Origin: Planctomycetota bacterium
GTDB taxonomy: Bacteria > Planctomycetota > Planctomycetia > Planctomycetales > Planctomycetaceae
Length of the DNA: 22,754 bases
Assembly: GCA_003669575.1 (NCBI GenBank)
Contig: QWOR01000267.1
Location: 1 to 22,754 of the forward strand
Direction: 5' to 3'
Shown here: positions 1 to 8,887 of the stretch, one piece after another
Layout: each line of letters starts with the position of its first letter
Position numbering within the stretch: position 1 is the stretch's first letter
Translations under genes and position numbers: made by a program
The notes under the pieces: model-generated
What the model was told of the DNA's origin: nothing
The model's database searches: none
The model's input: only the letters and a program-made list of their open reading frames with translations

Positions 1-2745
1 GGGCCCCCGATTGTCATTCGTTCCAACGGCGATCTCAGCGTCCTGTCGAACGCTCATGCTGACAATGTGAACCGCGTCTCCGCCGACGTGCGGGGCCCGC
101 GCCTCGACATGACATGGAGCGAGCCCCCCGAAGTGCAGAACTCCTTCCTCGAAGGTCGCACCTCGGTCACTCTCCGTCGCGAAGGTGACCGTGTCATCGC
201 CACCGCCGAGCAGGTCCTCTTCCCGGAGAACGTAGGCGTCAAAGAGGCCGAGATTAAGCTGCCTGATGGATTCGAGCTGGATGAACTTTCCGGCTCTCTC
301 GTTAAGGGGCACGAGGCGATTCCCGGTCGCAATGGCTGGCGCAAAATCAGTTTCCGTGAAAGCAGCGGCGAGCGAATCGACCTCAACTGGACACTCTCCG
401 CTCCGTGCCCAATCGAAGGTGGCAAGCTCTCCATCGACGGCTGGGTCATCTCGGACGCGCGCAGCCAGGCAGGTCGGATCCGCCTGCAGGACTTTCCCGG
501 TTACCAGATGGTGCCCCGGCTGAGTCAGTTTGTCCGTCGGGCCACGCCGAATTCTCCACAAACTCTAGAGTCGTTCGAGTTCACCAAACAGCCATTCCAA
601 ATTTCCTGGGATGTTCAGCGGGTCGCATCGAAGTTCTCCTCGCGTCCACATCACCTGCTGTTCATCGGGACCAGTCAGATGGTTCTCGAATCGAGGTTCC
701 GCATCCAGACGGACACCGGCTCGCTGGAACAGATCGACCTGGGATGGAATACCGGGAAGGATGAGGGCTGGCGTCTCGACCCCGCATCGGTCTCGGGCGA
801 TGTGGTCATTCCATCCCACGGTGATCAGCTGAACCAGACGGGCCGGCTAATAGTCGGTTGGACTACTCCGAAGTCGGGCTTGATTGATCTCAACCTGCGA
901 TTCTTCCGCCCCATGCCCGCAGGCGCCATGACGGCCAGCGTAAATCTCCCTCAAATTCGGGGTTCACGCTCTCTGTCCGCCGACCTGTTGGTGGCAGCTG
1001 AGGATCAGTATGAGGTGACGCTCACGGGTCCCAAAGGGGCTGCTCTGCAGACTTCTGTCACAGATCCTGCCCGCATGGAGGGTATCGCCCCCGCGCTGGT
1101 CAGCCAGATCCAGCGGGCTGTCACCCTCGATCCTGACCAGGACCAGATCGAACTGAGCTGGAACGCCCGGGCACGAGTCGTCGAAGCGGACGCGGAAGTC
1201 GAACTGCGCCGCGCCACCGACGGACGAGTTCATGTGCAGCAGACCGTTCGATTCCAGTCTCGTTTCGGTCGACTTTCGTCGGTGCGATTCCAGTTGCCGA
1301 AATCGCTTCTCGCGCTGATTCCAGCGGGTGCAGCCAGCTCTGCCATCGGTGTCACGATCGATGGCCAGACGATGAAATCTCAGATCCACGACAGTGCCAT
1401 CGAAACACAGCTGAACGAGCCTCGACTGGGAGAGATTCTGGTCACGCTGGAGTATTCGCTCCCTGTCTCGACGAGCTCGCCCAATTCGACCGTGGTTCCG
1501 GTGTTGATGTCGCTCGACACCAAGTACTCCTCAATTCGTGTCCGCATCCCCGAGGGAGAAACGCTTCGGGTCCCCCCCACAGCGGAAGGCTGGCAACCCG
1601 TACCCACCTCGCCTGACGCGACCGTCTGGGTCACCTCGTCAGCGAACCAGGTTCCGGTCATTCTTGATGCCGACCAGACCACCTCACCTCGATTCAGTGT
1701 CGATCGCGCCTATTACCGCACGCGGTTTGACAGTGCCGGACGAGTGGAGGGAGTTTGCGAACTTCATTGGTCGTCAGGCGATGTCAGAGGCCTGCCGATT
1801 ACTTTGCCTCCTGAGAGCGAATATCTGGGGTCGATGTACAACGGAAAAAGCCTCGACGACACTCAGGTGTTCATTGATCAGCGAAACCCCTCACAGATTC
1901 AGTTCCGCCTGCCCGCTTCGCAAGACGGATCGCGGCTGGCGGTGGCCTACCGATCGACGAAACCTGCGTCATTCTCCCATCGCGACCTGCGGACCGTTCC
2001 GCTCCCGGTGCTCCCGAAGGATGTTTCCGTGGTGCGTTCGACCTGGGAGCTTGAACTTCCCTCGGGCCGCCACCTCTTCATGAGCCCTTCAGCACTCACC
2101 TCGGAGAACCAGTGGCGCCGCAGCGGGGCCTTCTGGTCGCGGTCTCCAACGGCAAGCTATGTCGCTGATCGCGAAGCTGCCACTACGGAAACACGACTGC
2201 TCCTGAATCGGTTAAAGACATCGCTGCCGGACGCGAGTCAGGTTTACGCCTTCAGCAGCATTGGTCCCATTGAGTCACCGCGATTCCAATCGATGACGCG
2301 GTCGCTCGTCGTGCTGGTGGGGGCAGGAATGACATTGGCGCTCGGCTTTCTGTTCTGGAGTCTCCCCATCGCACGTAACATGCTGGCCATGCTGCTGCTC
2401 GCCTTCGGGGTCAGCATCCTAAGCCTCTGGTTCCTCGAGCCGATCCAGCTGTTGTTGCAGCCGGCCTTGCTCGGGGCGGTCCTGGCTCTGCTGGCCACGC
2501 TGATTGATGTGAAGTCGCGACGACCGGGATTAGTGACATACCCATCGACTGTCATGCCATTCCCGACCTCAATTCCCGGCTCACAGACGTCCGGACAGCC
2601 TGGATCGTCCCAATCGACGGGCTCGCCACTGAACGAACAGGCCGCCGCCGGGAGAGGCAGTTCGGTCTCGCGGCAGCGATCGCATCCCATGACCCCGACT
2701 GCCATTTATCAGCCGGGACACTCCGAGGTGGGAAGCCCTCCATGA
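1..2745 (+). CDS. Large envelope protein with beta-rich repeats and C-terminal membrane module (5' end outside window)
   Basis: The frame is open from base 1 to the TGA at 2743-2745, so the start lies upstream; the GTG at 67 is only an internal valine. The 914 visible residues carry no enzyme motif I recognise. Most of the chain is beta-rich segments with a recurring pattern: a hydrophobic strand ending in 'LP', a variable loop, then a second hydrophobic strand. Examples lie near residues 84 (EIKLPDGFELDEL), 428 (VRFQLPKSLLAL) and 597 (LPITLPPESEYL). Three hydrophobic helices follow at about 768-788, 794-813 and 818-838. A Pro/Ser/Gly/Gln-rich tail of about 75 residues closes the protein. The likely layout is a large domain outside the cytoplasmic membrane, a membrane anchor and a disordered tail; sidedness is inferred. 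Its stop overlaps the next start as ATGA, indicating co-translation. Function unknown. Confidence 0.85.
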   Translation, partial: GPPIVIRSNGDLSVLSNAHADNVNRVSADVRGPRLDMTWSEPPEVQNSFLEGRTSVTLRREGDRVIATAEQVLFPENVGVKEAEIKLPDGFELDELSGSLVKGHEAIPGRNGWRKISFRESSGERIDLNWTLSAPCPIEGGKLSIDGWVISDARSQAGRIRLQDFPGYQMVPRLSQFVRRATPNSPQTLESFEFTKQPFQISWDVQRVASKFSSRPHHLLFIGTSQMVLESRFRIQTDTGSLEQIDLGWNTGKDEGWRLDPASVSGDVVIPSHGDQLNQTGRLIVGWTTPKSGLIDLNLRFFRPMPAGAMTASVNLPQIRGSRSLSADLLVAAEDQYEVTLTGPKGAALQTSVTDPARMEGIAPALVSQIQRAVTLDPDQDQIELSWNARARVVEADAEVELRRATDGRVHVQQTVRFQSRFGRLSSVRFQLPKSLLALIPAGAASSAIGVTIDGQTMKSQIHDSAIETQLNEPRLGEILVTLEYSLPVSTSSPNSTVVPVLMSLDTKYSSIRVRIPEGETLRVPPTAEGWQPVPTSPDATVWVTSSANQVPVILDADQTTSPRFSVDRAYYRTRFDSAGRVEGVCELHWSSGDVRGLPITLPPESEYLGSMYNGKSLDDTQVFIDQRNPSQIQFRLPASQDGSRLAVAYRSTKPASFSHRDLRTVPLPVLPKDVSVVRSTWELELPSGRHLFMSPSALTSENQWRRSGAFWSRSPTASYVADREAATTETRLLLNRLKTSLPDASQVYAFSSIGPIESPRFQSMTRSLVVLVGAGMTLALGFLFWSLPIARNMLAMLLLAFGVSILSLWFLEPIQLLLQPALLGAVLALLATLIDVKSRRPGLVTYPSTVMPFPTSIPGSQTSGQPGSSQSTGSPLNEQAAAGRGSSVSRQRSHPMTPTAIYQPGHSEVGSPP

Positions 2746-5700
2746 CCAACCCGCGCTCGCACACACTCGGGCGAACGCGTTGGCTTTGCTTGCTCGTGGG
2801 GTTCGCCGGACTCTTCCTTCTCACTTCGGGCCTGAACGCAGCTGAACCCACGGTTCGCCTCAAAAAGATCGACGCTCCCGCTCAGTGGAATGCCCCGGAA
2901 AACGCCGACCGATGGATTCGTGCCTCGGAAGCGGACTGGCAACGGTTTAAGCATTCGATCACCAGCCCTGATGACAAGTCCCCGGCCCCTGCTCCGGTGA
3001 TCGTCGATGCGGTCTATCGAGCCACCTTCGACGGAACGTCTCTCTCCGACGGTACGCTCGGGTGGAAGATCGATCGGATTGGCTCCGCCCCCGGATTCGT
3101 CTTATTGGGGCAAAGCTCTCTGTCAGTTTCTCAGCTCAACTGGGGAACTCGCGAGGCTGTCCACGGCGTCTCTTCGTTGGGCGAATGGATGTTGTGGAGT
3201 GAGTCCGATCAAGACCAGCTTAGCGGACGCTGGTCGCATCGCGGTGAGAGCAAGCTCGAAACTGTTGTCTTTCAGATGACATTACCGCGGGCTCTGTCCT
3301 CGCATCTGGAACTTGCGGTCCCTGAAGGCTGGGAGGCTCATGTCCAGGGAACAATCGGCCCGGAAACTCCCGGTGAATTCTCAGCTGACAACAAGGTCTG
3401 GACATTTGAACTGGGACGGCAGCAGAAACTCCAGCTGACCCTGTCCAGACCCGCTTCCCATGACTCGCCTCGAATTCTGCTGAAGGAAAACACAGTCTAC
3501 GGTCTGAACAACACCGATGACCTGATCCGGTTGCAGACCGAACTCGAATGTACTGTCGCGGGAGCGAAAGACGCCGAACTCGTGCTGGATGTCCCCAAAC
3601 CTCTTCGCGTGCTCAACGTCCTGCTGGGGAACGAACTGCCCCTGACGTTCGTGCGTGAGCTCGGAGGGGAAGAAGACCGCGTGAAGATTTCCCTGCGGTC
3701 GCTCACTCCCGGGGAACGGGTCACGCTGCGGATTCTGGGTGAGGCGACGCGCCGCTCCGATCGTCCTTTCAGTTTGCCACGCCTGCGTCCGGTCAATGCC
3801 CTCTATCAGGAGGGGAGCGTCCGCCTGGCTGTCTTCCGCCCGCTCGAAGTGCGGTCCGTGGAGACCACGGGGTTGCGACAAACCCAGCTGACCGAGGAGG
3901 AAGGCCAGGAGATCCGGGCCTACGAAGTTCTCTCGAACGCCTGCAGCCTGTCGATGCAGGTGGGTGAGCCGACGGCACTACTTCAGGGCGAGATCCTCTT
4001 CATCGCCGATGTTCGCGGAGAATCCCCGACCAGCCGGGTCCGCATGCGACTGTCGACGCGAGAAGGGGAGCTCTTCTCACCACGCATGCAGATCCCCGAA
4101 GGGTGGGATCTCATCTCGGTCGACATGGCAGAGACCTCGGACATCGTGCCCACCGCCTGGCAGGTCACGCAAAGCCCGACCGGCGACAATCAGCTCGATA
4201 TTGAGCTACGACAACCCATTCGCCCGGATCGTGACTGCACGCTGCTTCTGGAATTCAAATCGGTGGCTCTGAAACCTGGCGCGGCACGCCGCCTGCCAAT
4301 TCCGCGACTGATTGATCCGCAGAACTGTTTCGTTCGCGGAGTGGTCTGGGACAACGCTCCCTGGGAACTCGACGAGTCCTCGACCGGCTCTGTGGAGCTC
4401 GACGGGTCAGCTGCCGATGAGGATCTGATTCAGGCGGTGAAATGGACACGCTCTGAAGACTCACGAGCAATCCCGACCGGCGTCCGGATCACGGGCTACA
4501 ACTCACAAGTCAAAACCCTGTTCCGTGCTGAAGGGACCACCCCATCGGGCCAGACGAATCAGCGAAACGGAAGCGAAGCGGTTGCCGGGCCATCTCTGCT
4601 CTGCGCCAACCTGGAGCTGGAAACTCGGACTTCGCGGGTGGGTCAGTCTCATCCCCATCGGGCGGTGTTTCAGTTCACGCGCCCCACGACACCGGGAGAG
4701 TTTCGACTCACACTTCCCCCCGAAGGTGCACTCGCCCGCATCATCGCCGATGAGCGTGAGATCTCATTCGTAAGGCGCAGTTCTGAGATCATACTCGACC
4801 CAGCCAGCAAACCATTTTCGGAACTCGTCCTGGAGTATCGAACAACCGCCTCACCTGGCTGGATTGTGTCACGGGACGAGGTCGTCTTTCCTCAACTCAG
4901 CTGCTTCGTCACGGAATTCGTCTGGCATCTGGTACTCGACCCGGAACGGATGCTCTATCGGTTGCCATTCACAGCTGCCGTCAGCCCGCGCGAGCTTCCG
5001 CAGACCTGGGAACGACTGCTGGGACCGCTGGCCCGACATGCGGGAGAAACTCTGTTCAACCCGTTATCGCCAAAGGACTGGAAAGCGCTGATCAACGGGA
5101 CGAATCGGGAGGGATCGAAGACTTCTCTACAGGATGCCTGGTTCGTCGCATCCCACACTCCCGAACGAATCACGATGAAGACATGGAAACTCGACGTTTC
5201 TCATGGCTTGGCCTGGTGTTCGTTACTCGGCTTCGTCGCAGTTGGCATCGCCCTGCGTCGCGCCCGACGTTCCTGGTTTCGTCGCAGCTGGATTTATCTG
5301 GGCGGGCTGTGGCTCGTTCTCGCCGTCTTTGTCGCGGAGCCCTACGCCCCCATCGCGGGAGGTGCGTTTCTCGGAACCATTCTGGCCATCATCGTTCCAC
5401 GTCGTCTGGCAATCGGCAGTGACCTTTTGGTCGAACCGCAGGCGATCCCGCCTTCGAAATACGGAACGACAGCCATCATCACCGGATGCCTGCTCGCTCT
5501 GGGAGCGAACCTGTGGAGTCCGACTGGGCATGGACAGGAAGGGAATGTGAGTGCTGATCTGAAATACTTTGAAGTCGAGGAACAAGGCCAGACCTTCGTC
5601 GTGTTTGATTCGGCGTTCCGGACTTATTGGTCTGCGTGGCGAGAACAGGAATCGGGGCCTTCGTGGCTGTTGAAGTCGAGCCGCTACGCAGTTCAATCCG

Positions 5701-8700
5701 ATGCAGCGGGGCCTCCTCGCGTCACAGCTGAGTATCAAGTGACGGTCTTTGGCGATGTCGTGCCAACTTTGTTGAAGCTTCCACTCAGTGGCGTCTCCCT
5801 CGACCAGGTCGAGGGATTGATCGATGGTCAGACAGTGCGGCTGATCCCCGCTGCTGATCGGCTGGGGTTCCTGTTGCCACTGAGCAATGACAAAAGCGCC
5901 AAGCTTCCCGTGCCACCGCCAACCGCAATGACGACGACAGATCCACGACCAGTGACGAACCGCACAATCGTCCTCAAGTTCCGCCCGCTGCCCGAGGCGC
6001 TTAACGACGATCAGAGCCGTTTCTCTGCCACGATTCCCCCACTGCCCGAATCGACTGTTGTGTTCACCTCGACACGCTGGCGACTCGACAGTGACGCGAC
6101 CAATGGGCTCGCGGAAGGGGCCTCCAACACGCCTCGTACAATCGAACTGGGTCCGGCGAGCCAGTTGAATTTGCTGACCGGACCACCGGCATTGTCACCA
6201 CAGGACAACCTGTCGGATGTTCAATTGCGGACGCTGATTGAATGCGGACCACTGGGAGCCCGGCTGCAGATCGCGGCTCTGCCGACCATGACCGATTCGC
6301 TTTCTCCCGCAGAGGTCATTCTTGTCCTTCCCCCTGGCATTTTCATTCAGTCTTTGTCGGGACCTTCGCTCGACCAGTCGAAAGTCAATTACACCGCCAA
6401 GGACACCCGAGTCACACTGCGATTAAGACCTTCACGATTCGAGGAATCTCTCCCCGTCGTGATCAGCGCGTTCATGCCCGTTCAGGCGGAGGGATTTCAG
6501 TTTCCCCCCCCTCGCTGGAAGCCACGCCGGATCGATCAGGCAACCGGTCCGCAGACGGACGACACACCCGATTCCCGGCTGGACAAGTGCTTCGTGGGAG
6601 TCGTAGCCAAACCCGGATTTCGGATCATCGACACGACCAACCGGCTCACCATCGTTCCCGTTTCGCCCCAAGCCTTCTCCGATTCGCTGTTCACGAACCT
6701 GGACTGGCAGACCCCGGACCTGGCATGGTCGTGTCGGGATGCGAATGGCCCCTCCTGGACGATCGACTCGATTCCCAGCACCGGTCGAGGATCGCTGGTC
6801 CAGACCATTACCTTAAAGGTCCCCCAATCTGACTGGCGGCTGGAAGCAGCAGTCACGACAGCACAAGGGGTTCCCTTCGAACACGTGTTCAAAATTGACC
6901 GCCGGATCGACATCCACCGCGCCTCTGTTCAACAGGACGGAGCGGATCGCCTCCTGCACTGGACACGGATTGGCGACGAATTGCGACTCAGTATTCGAGA
7001 CGGCCAGCCGGGGACTCAAACCATCGTGATCGATGGATCGATCGCCCAGGGCGGAGGACCATGGGAACCACCGGTCTGCGACTATCTGTCGGGGCAGACC
7101 GTCGAATCTTCGGTCATCGTTTGTAACTCTTCACGCGTGACCTCGACTCTCCGTTGGGCAGACTCGACCACTCGCCTGCGGCCGAATCCCGAGCAGTCCG
7201 ACGAAGAGGTCCGTTACCGTCCCGGAACACCCACAGCTCCGTTGAACATCCGCGTCGAACCTGTGGCGGAAGAACGCTCGGCCCGGGTCTGGGTGGATCT
7301 TCTGCCTCAGCGAGACCGTCCCTGGCAGGTCTCACTCCGAATTCAGTTAAAAGACAACCTGCCCTTCGCGGCTCCGGTGCGAATTATCTGGGACCAGCCG
7401 GGCCTCACGGACTTCCACATGACGAATTCACGTGAGATCACTTCCGGCAAGGGGCTCATCTGGCGGCCACAAACGCAGGCCTCCAAGCCCGCTGAACTCA
7501 CCCTTTCGGCCGCCATAGACGAGAACACCATTCGCAGCCAGCCGATCCACCTGCCGCAGTTTTCGGGGATCGCCTGGTCGGACATCTGGGTCTCGCTGCC
7601 GCGTAGCTCGGGCTACCGTCTCATACGTTCAAGTTCTGCACTTCTACCATCGATCCCCGCAATCTGGCCTGTGACGTGGACCGAGAACCTCACAAACGCC
7701 CGCCAGGATCTCTATGCCTGTTCAAGTAAAGAGCTGACGATTGAAGCCACGGCCAGCGAACCCGTTGTTCGTCCCGTCCGGGCAGAAACCTTGATCTGGA
7801 TGGATGGAGGTATCAACCCCGACTCCGCCGGATGCACGGGCATCACCAAATATCTGATGATCGCCGAGCGGGAAACTACGCTGGAGATCCCCAAAGAGGT
7901 TCGCACCTTCATCCGTGCAATTGCTGTCGACGGACGCACGCAACCTGTCGAATCCCAGATCCGAGTCCCCTCCCGCACCAATGACCTGTCCCACGAAATC
8001 GTCGTCTGGTGGCAAACCGAGGGACCGCCTCCCGAGACAATTTCCCGAGACCTGATCCGCCTGCCGGGGACGTTGACATTCCCGAATTGGATTGGCGTCG
8101 TGCCTCCCCACCAGCAAGTCCTGCTCGATCTGTGGGGAAACCGTACGTCTCTCCTCAGCGAATTCTGGCTCGATCGTGCGGAGTCAATTCTCAAGGCCGC
8201 CGCGGAGTTTCAGGGAGCCCCCTGGTCTGTGGATGGCCCGCTGCTGCATCAACTGGCCGACAGCCGTGACGAACTCAGCCGGGTCGCCCAGTTCTCGAAG
8301 GAAGAAACCCGCCGAAACGAAGTCATCAACTACAAGTGGAAGGCCTTCTCGCAAATGGGAGGCAGCATTACCTCTCCGCCTGTTCGCGATCCGGGCGAGA
8401 CTCACTTCTCCGGACTCGACGCCATCTTGGCTCTGTGTGGGGAGTCACGCTCTCTCTGGCTCAGCTCGGACAAATCCACTTACAGCGGTCCACGTCTGCT
8501 CGATCGCCACTGGGCCATTACGATCACAGCTGCGTTGGCATCGCTGGTCTCTCTGCTATTGCTCACCTGGGTCGTCAGTATCTTTCGTCGACTCGATGTC
8601 GCCGAGAAGCTGGCCGCTCATCCGCATTCCGCGATGGTGGTTTTGGGGCTGATCTGGTGGATCTTCTTTTCTCCGAGCGTACTTGGTCTCCTCATTGCTC

Positions 8701-8789
8701 TTTCCGGCGTCGCGATGGGAGCCCGGGAACGCATCCTGGCAGCCCGTGCCCAGACGGCAGCAGCGGCCGCGGCCAACAGTCCTGTCTGA
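2742..8789 (+). CDS. Giant two-unit exported membrane protein (2015 aa), function unknown
   Basis: The ATG at 2742 overlaps the preceding stop (ATGA), and a weak GGAAG lies 7 bases upstream. Residues 1-34 form a signal peptide: Arg/His-rich start, hydrophobic core LCLLVGFAGLFLLTSG, likely cleavage after LNAA. A first beta-rich region spans about 35-820. It is followed by hydrophobic segments near 820-840 and 850-885 and a third at about 908-927, which itself resembles a signal peptide. A second beta-rich region spans about 930-1920, with two last hydrophobic segments at about 1924-1950 and 1964-1995 and an Ala-rich end. Strand-'LP'-loop-strand segments recur near residues 172, 278, 653, 1006 and 1189. 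No catalytic motif, cysteine pattern or known repeat was recognised. It is probably a surface or periplasmic scaffold acting with the coupled upstream protein; that role is inference. Confidence 0.88.
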   Translation: MTNPRSHTLGRTRWLCLLVGFAGLFLLTSGLNAAEPTVRLKKIDAPAQWNAPENADRWIRASEADWQRFKHSITSPDDKSPAPAPVIVDAVYRATFDGTSLSDGTLGWKIDRIGSAPGFVLLGQSSLSVSQLNWGTREAVHGVSSLGEWMLWSESDQDQLSGRWSHRGESKLETVVFQMTLPRALSSHLELAVPEGWEAHVQGTIGPETPGEFSADNKVWTFELGRQQKLQLTLSRPASHDSPRILLKENTVYGLNNTDDLIRLQTELECTVAGAKDAELVLDVPKPLRVLNVLLGNELPLTFVRELGGEEDRVKISLRSLTPGERVTLRILGEATRRSDRPFSLPRLRPVNALYQEGSVRLAVFRPLEVRSVETTGLRQTQLTEEEGQEIRAYEVLSNACSLSMQVGEPTALLQGEILFIADVRGESPTSRVRMRLSTREGELFSPRMQIPEGWDLISVDMAETSDIVPTAWQVTQSPTGDNQLDIELRQPIRPDRDCTLLLEFKSVALKPGAARRLPIPRLIDPQNCFVRGVVWDNAPWELDESSTGSVELDGSAADEDLIQAVKWTRSEDSRAIPTGVRITGYNSQVKTLFRAEGTTPSGQTNQRNGSEAVAGPSLLCANLELETRTSRVGQSHPHRAVFQFTRPTTPGEFRLTLPPEGALARIIADEREISFVRRSSEIILDPASKPFSELVLEYRTTASPGWIVSRDEVVFPQLSCFVTEFVWHLVLDPERMLYRLPFTAAVSPRELPQTWERLLGPLARHAGETLFNPLSPKDWKALINGTNREGSKTSLQDAWFVASHTPERITMKTWKLDVSHGLAWCSLLGFVAVGIALRRARRSWFRRSWIYLGGLWLVLAVFVAEPYAPIAGGAFLGTILAIIVPRRLAIGSDLLVEPQAIPPSKYGTTAIITGCLLALGANLWSPTGHGQEGNVSADLKYFEVEEQGQTFVVFDSAFRTYWSAWREQESGPSWLLKSSRYAVQSDAAGPPRVTAEYQVTVFGDVVPTLLKLPLSGVSLDQVEGLIDGQTVRLIPAADRLGFLLPLSNDKSAKLPVPPPTAMTTTDPRPVTNRTIVLKFRPLPEALNDDQSRFSATIPPLPESTVVFTSTRWRLDSDATNGLAEGASNTPRTIELGPASQLNLLTGPPALSPQDNLSDVQLRTLIECGPLGARLQIAALPTMTDSLSPAEVILVLPPGIFIQSLSGPSLDQSKVNYTAKDTRVTLRLRPSRFEESLPVVISAFMPVQAEGFQFPPPRWKPRRIDQATGPQTDDTPDSRLDKCFVGVVAKPGFRIIDTTNRLTIVPVSPQAFSDSLFTNLDWQTPDLAWSCRDANGPSWTIDSIPSTGRGSLVQTITLKVPQSDWRLEAAVTTAQGVPFEHVFKIDRRIDIHRASVQQDGADRLLHWTRIGDELRLSIRDGQPGTQTIVIDGSIAQGGGPWEPPVCDYLSGQTVESSVIVCNSSRVTSTLRWADSTTRLRPNPEQSDEEVRYRPGTPTAPLNIRVEPVAEERSARVWVDLLPQRDRPWQVSLRIQLKDNLPFAAPVRIIWDQPGLTDFHMTNSREITSGKGLIWRPQTQASKPAELTLSAAIDENTIRSQPIHLPQFSGIAWSDIWVSLPRSSGYRLIRSSSALLPSIPAIWPVTWTENLTNARQDLYACSSKELTIEATASEPVVRPVRAETLIWMDGGINPDSAGCTGITKYLMIAERETTLEIPKEVRTFIRAIAVDGRTQPVESQIRVPSRTNDLSHEIVVWWQTEGPPPETISRDLIRLPGTLTFPNWIGVVPPHQQVLLDLWGNRTSLLSEFWLDRAESILKAAAEFQGAPWSVDGPLLHQLADSRDELSRVAQFSKEETRRNEVINYKWKAFSQMGGSITSPPVRDPGETHFSGLDAILALCGESRSLWLSSDKSTYSGPRLLDRHWAITITAALASLVSLLLLTWVVSIFRRLDVAEKLAAHPHSAMVVLGLIWWIFFSPSVLGLLIALSGVAMGARERILAARAQTAAAAAANSPV

Positions 8790-8887
8790 CCTCGAACGTC
8801 AGAATGACATCTGATAGCGTTTCGGACGAACAGCTGGCCACCACGGGACGGTGCTCATTCTGGGGCTGGCCGCAGAAGGAATTGTAC

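Noticed and set aside
8336..8887. Upstream extension of the D-aminoacylase frame into the giant gene
   Set aside because: It would overlap 450 bases of a coding gene and place the signal peptide internally; the ATG at 8888 has a proper ribosome site.
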